This document shows positions 1 to 7,508 of a DNA stretch of 29,304 nt, piece after piece (positions within the stretch are counted from its first letter, which is position 1; each line of letters begins with the position of its first letter). Position numbers and translations under genes: made by a program. The notes under the pieces are model-generated. The model ran no database searches and had not been told where the DNA came from. It was given only the letters and a program-made list of their open reading frames with translations. This DNA comes from a virus: positions 1-29,304 of IMG/VR virus record IMGVR_UViG_3300038436_000099. One strand, given 5' to 3'.

Positions 1-1158
1 CTCTGGACTCTGACCATTGTCCCGATTTGCGGTATGCGGGATGGGGCGCTTACCAGGTATTTCCGGCTGATTGGTATGTTAGGGCGAAATGAGCGGGTTG
101 ATACCGATTACCGCTCTGTCCCTCAACTGCAGGAAGACAAAAGCAACAAGATTGACCAGGCAAAAAAGCTATTTGATATGGGCGTGCCCCTTAACAAAGC
201 GGTTGATTTTGTCAATCTTGGCCTGGATGAAATCCCGGGCGGTGATATTGGTTATTTGCCATCTCAATTTGTGCCGGTGGACCAGTTACCGTATAAACCG
301 GGCGGGGTGCTGCTGGGCCAATCTCCCCTTCATACTGAGCAAAAGCATAACAAAGGCACTCAGTATGGGAGTGAAGAGCATGAAAAGGTTTACAAGCGTT
401 TGCAATCGCGCCTTGATAATCCAGTATCGGCAATCAAGCGCATTATTAAACGCGAATTTCAGCGGCAGCAGAATGAAATCAACCGGCGTTTGCGGGAAGG
501 GAAAACTTATGGCCGCGGTTTATTCAAGGATGAAGTTGAGAACATTCCTGATCCAGAATCATTGTTTGATCTGGAAGAAGAAATCAAAAAAATCATTGAA
601 GCCTTGAAAGAAACTCTGTTTTCAGCAGTCAATGTGATTGGCGAAGATGAACTGGCCGCGCTTGGTCTTCGGGGCGTGTTTGACATTACCCGGCCTGAAG
701 TGGTTGCCCAAGTCATGCAAATACTTCGCACTGTGGCCAGGAAGACCAATGAAACCACATGGGAAAACCTTGTTGATATTTTCCAACAAGCAGAGCGTGC
801 CGGCGAAGGAATACCAGCCATTCAAGAGCGGTTATCTGAATTCTTTGGCGACCGGAAAAGCGATTGGCAAACTGAGCGGATTGCCCGCACAACCATGACC
901 GGCGCGAGTAATGCCGGGAGCTGGCAAGCGTACCAGCAGGCGCAGGATAACGGACTGCAGCTACAGAAAGAATGGGTGAGCGCATTACAACCCAGCAGGA
1001 GCCGTGAAAGCCACATGGAAGCCCACGGCCAGGTTGTTGGAATCAATGAAGCATTTACGGTGGATGGTGAAGCTTTGATGTATCCAGGTGATCCGGCCGG
1101 TTTGCCGGGCAACATAATCAATTGCTTATGCGGCATGATCGCAAAGGTGAAGGAATAG
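1..1158 (+). CDS. Portal protein fused to MuF/gp7-type head morphogenesis domain (5' partial)
   Basis: The frame is open from the first base, so the gene begins outside the window; the ATG at 34 is internal. The first ~90 residues resemble the C-terminal part of HK97/SPP1-type portal proteins: the stretch from SVPQLQEDKSNKIDQAKKLF through GGDIGYLP is typical of that region. From about base 380 a charged helical section leads into a Phage_Mu_F (SPP1 gp7-like) domain. Its C-terminal signature is visible as RTTMTGASNAG, then SRESHMEAHGQ, a DGEALMYPGDP segment and a final INCLCGM. The portal forms the dodecameric DNA gate; MuF proteins enter the head and assist assembly. Here both are one polypeptide. 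A copy of the dispersed CATACTGAG repeat and its inverted partner lie at 325-371, between the two domains. It is followed 3 bases later by the protease gene. Confidence 0.85.
   Translation, partial: LWTLTIVPICGMRDGALTRYFRLIGMLGRNERVDTDYRSVPQLQEDKSNKIDQAKKLFDMGVPLNKAVDFVNLGLDEIPGGDIGYLPSQFVPVDQLPYKPGGVLLGQSPLHTEQKHNKGTQYGSEEHEKVYKRLQSRLDNPVSAIKRIIKREFQRQQNEINRRLREGKTYGRGLFKDEVENIPDPESLFDLEEEIKKIIEALKETLFSAVNVIGEDELAALGLRGVFDITRPEVVAQVMQILRTVARKTNETTWENLVDIFQQAERAGEGIPAIQERLSEFFGDRKSDWQTERIARTTMTGASNAGSWQAYQQAQDNGLQLQKEWVSALQPSRSRESHMEAHGQVVGINEAFTVDGEALMYPGDPAGLPGNIINCLCGMIAKVKE
325..371. repeat. Dispersed repeat, close inverted pair
   Basis: CCCCTTCATACTGAGC (325-340) and CTCAGTATGGGAG (359-371) face each other across 18 bases, so CATACTGAG/CTCAGTATG can form a 9-bp hairpin. 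It lies between the portal and MuF parts of the fused protein, encoding LHTEQ and TQYGS. Confidence 0.8.
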
Positions 1159-1161
1159 AAA

Positions 1162-1914
1162 ATGGCACTTATTTACAAAGTCTTTTCGGTTGAATCAAAA
1201 GCGCTTGACAAAGAAAAAGGGCTGTATGAAGTGATGGTATCCACTGAAGCCATTGACCGGGACGGGGATATTATCCGCGCTGCTGGCGGCCGGTTTGAAA
1301 ATTACCTCAAAAATCCGGTGGTGCTGCTTGGCCATGATTATCATGATCTGCCTGTGGCAAAGACCATGGAAATCAATGTTTTGCCTGGTAAGGGAGTACG
1401 CGCCACGTTCCAATTTCCTGAATGGGGGCTGTATGAAAAGGCTGATACCACCCGGAAATTATGGGATGCGGGTTTTCTCAATGCCGCTTCTATTGGTTTT
1501 GTGCCGGTTAAATCCATTAATTTGAATCCATCCGAACCGTGGGGACCTAAAGAATTCATCGAATGGGAGCTGCTTGAGTGGTCCATCGTAACCGTGCCGG
1601 CGAATCAGGAAGCACTACGGCTTGCCCTGGACAACATCAATTCAGCCATTGAAAAGCGCGGCCGGATTTTGAGCGCGGCTAACGAAAAAAAGCTGAAAGA
1701 AGCTGCTGAAGCAATCACGGCGGTTTTATCGCAACTGGAAGAAGAACCGGAACCGGGGAAAGCCCCCCATACTGAGCCCAATACATCCGCTATGGATGAT
1801 GGAAAATCCACAAACGCTGAGGCAAACACTGATCCGACATCAAACAACGCGACCAAAGCAGCAGTGGAAAAGATTAATCAACTTTTACAAACTCTTTTTG
1901 ATGAGGTGAAATAA
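1162..1914 (+). CDS. HK97-type prohead maturation protease (U35)
   Basis: This 250-residue protein matches the HK97 gp4-like serine protease that cleaves the capsid scaffold during head maturation. Visible family features are the EAIDRDGDII strand near residue 29, the histidine of LLGHDYHD (His58), the serine of FLNAASIGFVP (Ser110), and the IVTVPANQEAL segment near 185 that closes the fold. The last ~70 residues are low-complexity and acidic, and contain PHTEPNTS, encoded by a copy of the dispersed repeat at 1763-1779. The gene sits between portal-MuF and capsid, the canonical order. Its stop codon overlaps the capsid start (TAATG at 1912-1916), which implies translational coupling. Confidence 0.9.
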   Translation: MALIYKVFSVESKALDKEKGLYEVMVSTEAIDRDGDIIRAAGGRFENYLKNPVVLLGHDYHDLPVAKTMEINVLPGKGVRATFQFPEWGLYEKADTTRKLWDAGFLNAASIGFVPVKSINLNPSEPWGPKEFIEWELLEWSIVTVPANQEALRLALDNINSAIEKRGRILSAANEKKLKEAAEAITAVLSQLEEEPEPGKAPHTEPNTSAMDDGKSTNAEANTDPTSNNATKAAVEKINQLLQTLFDEVK

Positions 1915-3263
1915 TGGAACTCGAAGAACTTTTACAGAAAATCACCGAGCTTACCAATGCGGTGAAAGAGAACAAAGGCACTGATGGCCTGAATCGTGAT
2001 GCCCTGGTTGCTGATCTGAAATCTCTGATGGATGAATACAACCAGAAGCTACTTGATGCCATGCCCCAGCGCAAAGGCGAACAGTCTGAAATCCCGCCGA
2101 TGCAGCAGGTCAAAGGCCGCTATGCCAGTGTTGCCAAATCGTTTGAAAACCACGGCGAGGCCAAGATCAATGGCACCAAGGTTATGCCGGTTGATCTTTA
2201 TCTGGCGAAACTGCTGATGGAGCGTGCTGTTGAACAGAAACACCCCGGCGCGAAAGCCCCCAGCGATGACCTGGTACAGATGGTCAAAGCGATGACCTCC
2301 ACCGGAGCTGGAACCGGTGCTGAATTGGTGCCTGAGAATCTGGCCGGCGAAATTTGGGAAGATATGTACGCGGCTTCCCGTGTCTTTGCTGATCTGCCTG
2401 AAATGCCGATGACCAGCGACCCGCAGGATATTAGCTTGCTGGGCAATATGTCCTTTGCCAAGGGCACCCAGAACACCGCTGCTACCGCGCAGGACATTGC
2501 CACTGCTGAAAACAAACTGACCACGACTGAACTTCTCGCTGAGGTCAATTGGTCTTACAACCTGGATGAAGATGCTGTTATTGCCATGATGCCCGCGCTT
2601 CGGTTGGAAGCTGCCCGCGCTGGCGCTGAGTACATGGATGCCTTTGCGCTGAACGCTGATGCCACCAACGCGGCCATCGGCAACATCAACCTGGATGATG
2701 CTGATCCTGATGATGATAGTTACTTCCTGTCTGCTGGCCAGGATGGTTTACGCCATCTCTTCCTGGTGGACAACACCAATCAAGGCTCGAACGTCAATGC
2801 CGCTTTGGATGACACCAAGATGGCCGCGATTCTTGCCAAATTGGGCAAATACGCCCTGGATTATGCCAATGTCCGCATTGTGCCAGATGTGCAAACGTAC
2901 CTGAGCATGCTGGGAATGACCAACGTTGCCACGGTTGACAAATACGGTCCTCAGGCCGTAATGGTAGCCGGTGAGCTGGCCAAGTATCGCGGTATTCCGG
3001 TGATTCCTTCCGGCGTTATGCCTCTGACTGAAGCGGATGGTAAGGTTTCCACCACCGGAAGCAACAACACCAAAGGGCAGCTTGTGGCCTATAACCGCCT
3101 GATGTGGCGGCGCGGGTCTCGCCGTGGATTGACCATCGAAATTGACCGCTCGATCCAGAAACGGCAAATGATCATCGTTGTGTCCTTCCGCATTGCAGTG
3201 GGCTGTCGTGGTACGCGCTCGACCGCGAAGCATACCGCTGGCGGTTACAACATCACTGTCTAA
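1914..3263 (+). CDS. HK97-fold major capsid protein
   Basis: The protein has 449 residues. The N-terminal ~110 residues are helical and charged, like the delta/scaffold domain removed by the prohead protease encoded just upstream. The rest fits the HK97 fold: a TSTGAGTGAELVPENLAGEIW loader strand, ADLPEMPM, long E-loop/P-domain segments and a terminal GCRGTRSTAKHTAGGY-like end. It would form the icosahedral shell. No gene-specific promoter was seen; it is read with the upstream protease. Codon use is G+C-rich and regular, as expected for an abundant protein. No dispersed-repeat copy lies in this gene, the longest gap in that family (about 2 kb). Confidence 0.9.
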   Translation: MELEELLQKITELTNAVKENKGTDGLNRDALVADLKSLMDEYNQKLLDAMPQRKGEQSEIPPMQQVKGRYASVAKSFENHGEAKINGTKVMPVDLYLAKLLMERAVEQKHPGAKAPSDDLVQMVKAMTSTGAGTGAELVPENLAGEIWEDMYAASRVFADLPEMPMTSDPQDISLLGNMSFAKGTQNTAATAQDIATAENKLTTTELLAEVNWSYNLDEDAVIAMMPALRLEAARAGAEYMDAFALNADATNAAIGNINLDDADPDDDSYFLSAGQDGLRHLFLVDNTNQGSNVNAALDDTKMAAILAKLGKYALDYANVRIVPDVQTYLSMLGMTNVATVDKYGPQAVMVAGELAKYRGIPVIPSGVMPLTEADGKVSTTGSNNTKGQLVAYNRLMWRRGSRRGLTIEIDRSIQKRQMIIVVSFRIAVGCRGTRSTAKHTAGGYNITV

Positions 3264-3288
3264 GTTTTATCGGTTGTTCTCCTGATAA

Positions 3289-3329
3289 GGTGGGTGGGTG
3301 GCTTTACTCGGAACTGCTACTCACCCACC
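3289..3329. other. Inverted repeat in capsid-decoration intergenic region
   Basis: GGTGGGTG at 3289-3296 is complementary to CACCCACC at 3322-3329 with a 25-base loop. There is no T tract, so a classical terminator is unlikely. It may attenuate or stabilise transcripts between the capsid gene and the next gene. Confidence 0.3.
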
Positions 3330-3360
3330 GAACCGAGATTATTTGATTGTGAGGCAAAGA

Positions 3361-3771
3361 ATGACAAATGAACTTGATCCCAAATTTGGTGAATTGATCA
3401 CTCTACAGTTTTTATTGGCCAATGTGCCAGCGAATGCCACCACCGATTTGACCTTGCCGGGCGGCAATGCTGGTCTGGTGGTGCCAACGGGTTATGAATT
3501 CCATCCAACATTTTTGCAGATATCATCCAATGCGGATTTAACCGCGGGAACCGCGACTGCAAAAGTTACCGCTGACGGTACTGAGCTGGCCAAAGGTCCG
3601 GCGCCGGTCTTGAGCGATACGGTTCAAGCAGCTTCCGCTGTTGTGCGATTCGGCCTTGAACCGGTTGCCGCTGGTGATGTTGTTGGCGTGAGTGTTACCA
3701 CCACAGCAGCCTTTTTGCCAACTACGGCCGATGTGGACGCGATTCTGGCGGGGTATCTGGTGCCGGCATGA
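3361..3771 (+). CDS. Small head structural (decoration-like) protein
   Basis: This is a 136-residue protein starting at the ATG at 3361, chosen because a GTGAGG ribosome site lies about 8 bases before it; an in-frame GTG at 3298 has no such site. It is rich in Ala, Thr and Val, with predicted beta strands (LITLQFLLANVP, YEFHPTFLQISS, VVGVSVTTTAAF) and no charged coiled coil. That suits a beta-sandwich head decoration or stabilisation protein. Position directly after the capsid gene supports a head role. I do not recognise a specific family. The stop codon overlaps the next start (ATGA at 3768). Confidence 0.6.
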   Translation: MTNELDPKFGELITLQFLLANVPANATTDLTLPGGNAGLVVPTGYEFHPTFLQISSNADLTAGTATAKVTADGTELAKGPAPVLSDTVQAASAVVRFGLEPVAAGDVVGVSVTTTAAFLPTTADVDAILAGYLVPA

Positions 3772-3998
3772 AGCTAAAAGTTTTATTTAGATACAGAAGT
3801 AATCTTGCTCAGTATGAGGCGGGGACGGTCATAGATGTTGATCTTGAGACAGCAAAGTTTTTAGATCGAGACGCGCCCGGCTGCTTTGAAGTGTTTGAGT
3901 CAGAACCGGAACCGGAAACCAAAGAGCTTGACCAACCACCCGCTGACAAAATGATTGACCAGGAAAAGACCGGCCGCGGGCGGCCAAAAACTAAATGA
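3768..3998 (+). CDS. Small hypothetical head-region protein
   Basis: A 76-residue protein with an N-terminal beta-rich part (KLKVLFRYRS, then a GTVIDVDLETAKFLDRD motif) and an acidic, proline-rich tail ending in TGRGRPKTK, which looks like an AT-hook or a basic tail. Small proteins of this kind with a VDLETA...LD pattern occur between capsid and connector genes in many siphoviruses. An inverted copy of the dispersed repeat at 3807-3824 encodes LAQYEAG. The stop overlaps the next gene (ATGA at 3995). Function unknown. Confidence 0.65.
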   Translation: MKLKVLFRYRSNLAQYEAGTVIDVDLETAKFLDRDAPGCFEVFESEPEPETKELDQPPADKMIDQEKTGRGRPKTK

Positions 3999-4960
3999 AC
4001 GCGCAAATTTATTGCACACTCGCTGATTTGATAGATGACCTGAATCTGCCAGGGGATGAACCCGGTTTGTTTTCACGCATTCAAACCGCGTCCGGGTTCA
4101 TCAACCGGCGGTTTGGTGATTTTATCCCCCGCTTGGCTACGCGAAAATATTCAGGGAACAACAAGGTCAACCTTGAAGTTGATTATTTGTTGTCTGTATC
4201 TCAAATCCTGAATGATTCCGTGGCCGTTTCGGATTATGACCTCTACCCGCTTAACCGCCATTGGGAAAACGGACCATACACGCGCATCTATAACGAATTG
4301 ACGTGGGAAGAAGAAGTAGAAATCACCGGCGCGTGGGGAAAATTCAGCGAAACAGAAGCCCTGGGAGAGTCTGTAAGCCAGACAGATTCAGCAAACAATC
4401 TCTCAGTAACCAACGCCTCCATACTGAGCCCTGGAATGGTCCTGTTGGCTGGAGATGAACAGGAATTGGTAACTGGCTATGATTCCCCCACGTTGGCCAC
4501 GTCTCAACTGGCGGCCGCGGTGGACATTGCTGATGAAAATATCAGTGTTGATGATGGGGCTGAGTTTAACAGAGGGGAGGTGATCCAACTCTCTACGGAA
4601 GATTGTTACATCAAGCGGATTGTTGGCAACCTGTTATGGGTTGCCCGAGGTTGGAATAACACCATCAAACAATCCCACGCTGAAAATGATCCAATCTCCG
4701 TTTACAGGACTTTCGAGGTTACCCGGGCGGTGAATGGTACTACGGCTGCAGCTCATACCAGCGTTGCGCTTTACCGCTATTTGCCCCCGTATGATGTCAA
4801 TTGGTTGTGTCGGCAAATCGCCGGGCTTATGCGCATGAAAGCCGCTTCCGGTTTTGCTGGAAAAACAGGCAATGCAGATACTGGTGAAACTTTTTATTTC
4901 AATGAATTTCCCAGCCAGGTCAAGGAGATTCAGAAAAATTACCGGGTGGTGCAGCTGTGA
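3995..4960 (+). CDS. Head-tail connector (adaptor) protein
   Basis: 321 residues. The first ~100 residues (YCTLADLIDDLNL..., then ASGFINRRFG) are like the helical gp6/Ad1-type adaptor proteins that sit on the portal ring. The middle, roughly residues 140-250, is a beta-rich insert with two related blocks (SPGMVLLAGDEQELVTG and FNRGEVIQLSTEDCYIKRI). The C-terminus returns to helical adaptor-like sequence containing AGLMRMKAASGFAG. The dispersed repeat at 4415-4434 encodes ASILSPG at the boundary of the insert. Position between capsid and gp10-like genes supports the assignment. The stop overlaps the GTG start of the next gene. Confidence 0.65.
   Translation: MNAQIYCTLADLIDDLNLPGDEPGLFSRIQTASGFINRRFGDFIPRLATRKYSGNNKVNLEVDYLLSVSQILNDSVAVSDYDLYPLNRHWENGPYTRIYNELTWEEEVEITGAWGKFSETEALGESVSQTDSANNLSVTNASILSPGMVLLAGDEQELVTGYDSPTLATSQLAAAVDIADENISVDDGAEFNRGEVIQLSTEDCYIKRIVGNLLWVARGWNNTIKQSHAENDPISVYRTFEVTRAVNGTTAAAHTSVALYRYLPPYDVNWLCRQIAGLMRMKAASGFAGKTGNADTGETFYFNEFPSQVKEIQKNYRVVQL
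4415..4434 (+). repeat. Dispersed repeat, representative single copies
   Basis: GCCTCCATACTGAGCCCTGG is a near-consensus copy (family consensus CCCCTCCATACTGAGCCC). Other single plus-orientation copies: 1763, 7403, 13434, 15421, 17451, 18463, 21893, 23344, 26302. Minus-orientation copies: 3807, 6453 (diverged), 16011, 22324, 25883. All but the one at 16011 lie in genes, and that at 25883 provides a stop codon. Confidence 0.8.
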
Positions 4961-5475
4961 TCGGATATGACATTTCGGTAGAAGGGTTGGAAGAACAGAT
5001 TCAGAAACTGGTTGAATTCGACCTGATAGCCGAAAAGCACCTTAAAACCGCAATGCAAAAATCGGTATTGACCATCGAAGGGGAAGTCAAACCGTTGGTG
5101 CCGGTGGGTGTGTCTGCCAGGCTAAAAAACTCCATCGGCACCACAGTTTTGGAAATCGGCACACTTTCTCTTGAAGGGCGGGTTGGCAGCTCACTAAAAA
5201 GCGAGCTTTACCCGCAGGTCATGGAATTTGGGCGGGAACCTGGAAAAATGCCTCCACCAGAAGCCCTTACACGTTGGGTGCATTTGAAATTGGGTGTGCC
5301 AAAAGAAGATGAATTGCGGGTGGCTTACCTGGTAGCACGGAAAATAAAAAGCAAGGGCATTAAAGCCAAAGAGTTTATGAAAACAGGCTTTGAGAATGCT
5401 AAAGATCGAGTTGTGCGCTTCTTCAACCAGGCGCTTGATGATATTGCACAGGATTTGACCAATGGCCGTAACTGA
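4957..5475 (+). CDS. HK97 gp10-like head closure / tail completion protein
   Basis: 172 residues, starting with GTG at 4957 and overlapping the upstream stop (GTGA). The pattern of an N-terminal helix (EEQIQKLVEFDLIAEKHLKTAM), then VKPLVPVGVSARLKNSIG and a FGREPGKMPPPEALTRWV segment, is characteristic of HK97 gp10-family proteins that join head and tail. The C-terminal half is helical. It overlaps the next gene by 14 bases, implying coupled translation. Confidence 0.75.
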   Translation: MIGYDISVEGLEEQIQKLVEFDLIAEKHLKTAMQKSVLTIEGEVKPLVPVGVSARLKNSIGTTVLEIGTLSLEGRVGSSLKSELYPQVMEFGREPGKMPPPEALTRWVHLKLGVPKEDELRVAYLVARKIKSKGIKAKEFMKTGFENAKDRVVRFFNQALDDIAQDLTNGRN

Positions 5476-5920
5476 TTGGATTGATAAAATCACAGATCTA
5501 TGGGCAACCATAGACGTTGGGCAAGGGCGCAAGATTCGTTCTTATGCGGTTTTTCGGAAGGATGAATTTCCTGAATCGCTGAATGAATTTCCTTGCGCGT
5601 TGTCCTATGTTACCCGTGTGCCGGTCATCCAATACAGCGCGGGTGGTCCCAACGTGCTGGTGTGGAATGGCATTACAGAATTTCATCTCACAGATTCAGT
5701 CAACAAAAAGCAATATCCGTTTGTAATGCGTTTTCCAGAGCGGATTTTACAAGCGGCGGCCAATTCCATTACCCTGGGTGGTTCAGTACAGCATTTTTTG
5801 CCATTGCAAACTGATGGAATGGTTATTGGCGTTTTGCAATACGGTGCTGAGAATCCGCACTTTGGAATTTCCCTACGTTGGGAAGTCAAAGAAATTATTA
5901 CGTTATCTGTCTCTGCATAA
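5462..5920 (+). CDS. Tail terminator-like protein
   Basis: 152 residues. An N-terminal helix (DWIDKITDLWATID) is followed by a beta-rich body (FPCALSYV, VWNGITEFHLTD, FVMRFPERILQAAAN) and a C-terminal strand (WEVKEIITLSV). Size, shape and position between the gp10-like protein and the tail tube gene match tail terminator proteins that cap the tube before head joining. Sequence identity to a named family cannot be claimed by eye. Confidence 0.55.
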   Translation: MAVTDWIDKITDLWATIDVGQGRKIRSYAVFRKDEFPESLNEFPCALSYVTRVPVIQYSAGGPNVLVWNGITEFHLTDSVNKKQYPFVMRFPERILQAAANSITLGGSVQHFLPLQTDGMVIGVLQYGAENPHFGISLRWEVKEIITLSVSA

Positions 5921-5935
5921 TCGGAGGTTTTGAAA

Positions 5936-6946
5936 ATGGGTACTTCTGTTTTACGGCGAATGCAATATGGTAAAGAATCGGTACACGGCACGGCAGTAGC
6001 AGCCACGAAGATGCTGCCCTTGGCTGTACCGGCCATCAAACCGGATCGAAAACCAACTTACCCGCGTGAAAACGTTGGTGTGCGGGCTGATGCTGTCCGG
6101 TCTTACATATCTGGCATGTTAGTAAAAGACGCGCTGAAGTTTGATACTGCTTACTATCAGATTTTACCGTTGCTTTTTTCATGTGGAATCAAGGGTGGGA
6201 TCACCCCAGCAGAGCAAACCGTCTCACAAAGTGATTATTTGTGGGATCACACGCCCAACATGGACGATACCAGCAATGCGCAGGATTCCTTTACCCTGGA
6301 ACGTGGAGATGATACTTTCATGGTTGAGACCGCTTATACCATGTTTGAGCGGATCAAAATCAGTGGGGAAATCAACCAGGAAGGCGGCGATTCATCGGTA
6401 AAAATCGAAGCTGATTACTTCGGCCGGCAGAACACCGTAACCGCATTTACATCCGGGCTCAGTATTCCGGCGCTGACCCCCATCAATGCGAAATTGGCCA
6501 GGTTCTACCTTGATACCACCTGGGCAGGCGTGGGCAGCACCGAAAAAACCAACACCTTACGCGGGTTTGAAATTGAGATTCTTACAGGTCTTCACCCAAA
6601 GTTTCACGGTTCAGGCAATGAGTATTTTGATGAACACGGTGAAGGGTCAATGGCTATTATGGCCGCGTTTACCTTTGAAGGCAATTCCAACATGAGCGCT
6701 ATTTACAGTGCGTGGGGCAGTGCTGCATTACAAGTGGCGCGATTGAAAATCGAAGGACCGCAAATCGGCACCGGTCAAAAACACATGTTGCAGATTGACA
6801 TGTCCGGTTCATGGGAACAGGTTATTCCGCTGGCTGAAGAGTCAAACGGCAATGACTTGTGGACTGCAGTATTACGCGGTTATTACGACCCCACCGGCAG
6901 CAAGCTGCTGGATGTCAACACAATCACCAACCAGGCAACTTTATGA
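5936..6946 (+). CDS. Major tail tube protein
   Basis: 336 residues from the ATG at 5936, chosen over a TTG at 5930 because GGAGG at 5923-5927 is 8 bases upstream. The N-terminus (VLRRMQYGKESVHGTAVAATKML) is typical of phage tube proteins, which carry a G.E...GTA pattern. The rest is beta-rich with repeated strand-turn segments (FERIKISGEINQEGG, MAIMAAFTFEGNSNM). It polymerises into the tail tube around the tape measure. A diverged inverted copy of the dispersed repeat lies at 6453-6470. The stop overlaps the next start (ATGA at 6943). Confidence 0.8.
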   Translation: MGTSVLRRMQYGKESVHGTAVAATKMLPLAVPAIKPDRKPTYPRENVGVRADAVRSYISGMLVKDALKFDTAYYQILPLLFSCGIKGGITPAEQTVSQSDYLWDHTPNMDDTSNAQDSFTLERGDDTFMVETAYTMFERIKISGEINQEGGDSSVKIEADYFGRQNTVTAFTSGLSIPALTPINAKLARFYLDTTWAGVGSTEKTNTLRGFEIEILTGLHPKFHGSGNEYFDEHGEGSMAIMAAFTFEGNSNMSAIYSAWGSAALQVARLKIEGPQIGTGQKHMLQIDMSGSWEQVIPLAEESNGNDLWTAVLRGYYDPTGSKLLDVNTITNQATL

Positions 6947-7254
6947 GAATAGAAATTCCGAAAATCATCAAACCGCTCTGGTTGAAGGAATACGCGCCTG
7001 AATTTGGCGAGGTGAAGCTTGATGTGTGGGTGAACCCACCGGAAAAGCTTTTGAAAGATTTTGCTGAGGCGGCGAAACAGGTTGACATTGAAACCTCAAC
7101 CCTGCTGATTGGCGAATTGTGGAACTGCCCGGCCGACGATGTGAAGCGGTTGGAATCTGAAACGGCTGACACTGATCCCATGCTGTTTACCTGGTGCATA
7201 TCAAAATCATTTGAGCTGATCAAAGAGCACCGGAAACAAATAAAAAAAAATTAG
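6943..7254 (+). CDS. Tail assembly chaperone, short form (gpG-like)
   Basis: 103 residues starting at the ATGA overlap with the tail tube gene. It is an acidic, helical protein containing KLDVWVNPPEKLLKDFAEAA, placed exactly between tail tube and tape measure genes, where lambda gpG-type chaperones lie. The gene ends in a lysine-rich KQIKKN just before TAG at 7252. The A run immediately before that stop allows a -1 shift into the next frame, producing the longer form described at 7242-7508. The short form probably coats the tape measure during tail assembly. Confidence 0.75.
   Translation: MRIEIPKIIKPLWLKEYAPEFGEVKLDVWVNPPEKLLKDFAEAAKQVDIETSTLLIGELWNCPADDVKRLESETADTDPMLFTWCISKSFELIKEHRKQIKKN
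7242..7250 (+). promoter_or_regulatory. -1 programmed frameshift slippery site
   Basis: Nine consecutive A bases overlay the codons AAA AAA of the short chaperone, giving an A AAA AAA slippery heptamer two codons before its stop. Slipping by -1 joins it to the frame that ends at 7508. Position and downstream frame are what is expected for a tail chaperone shift. Confidence 0.75.
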
Positions 7255-7508
7255 ATGCGGCCGTTTACCAGATTGCTAAAACAGGCGAAACCACTGAACC
7301 ATTGATCATCAATGTTTTGTTAGCCAGGCGAATCAATCATATTTTGGGCGGGGCAGTTATCGCCCCCTGGGAGATTGACCAGCTGCCGGATGATACTCTC
7401 ACCTCCATACTGAGTATTGAGGAAATCGGCAAGGTCAAGGCGGGAATCAACAAAGTAGAAAATATTTTTGCCACATGGAGGGCTGATTATGCCCGAAAGC
7501 AACATTGA
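7242..7508 (+). CDS. Tail assembly chaperone extension (gpGT) read by -1 frameshift
   Basis: This frame has no good start of its own and is open from before the A run. Shifting back by one base on the nine A at 7242-7250 bypasses the TAG at 7252 and continues with KLDAAVYQIAKTG through IINVLLARRINHILGG to ARKQH. The fusion would be about 188 residues. It matches the G/GT organisation conserved in long-tailed phages. A dispersed repeat at 7403-7422 is doubled here into a near palindrome and encodes LTSILSIEEI. The end overlaps the tape measure start by 20 bases. Confidence 0.75.
   Translation, partial: KKKLDAAVYQIAKTGETTEPLIINVLLARRINHILGGAVIAPWEIDQLPDDTLTSILSIEEIGKVKAGINKVENIFATWRADYARKQH

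Noticed and set aside
3298-3360. GTG start for the head decoration-like gene
   Set aside because: No ribosome site precedes it; the ATG at 3361 has one, and the extra sequence includes the inverted repeat.
3576-3588. Extra dispersed-repeat copy (GGTACTGAGCTGG)
   Set aside because: Only the 3' half of the motif matches; compatible with chance.
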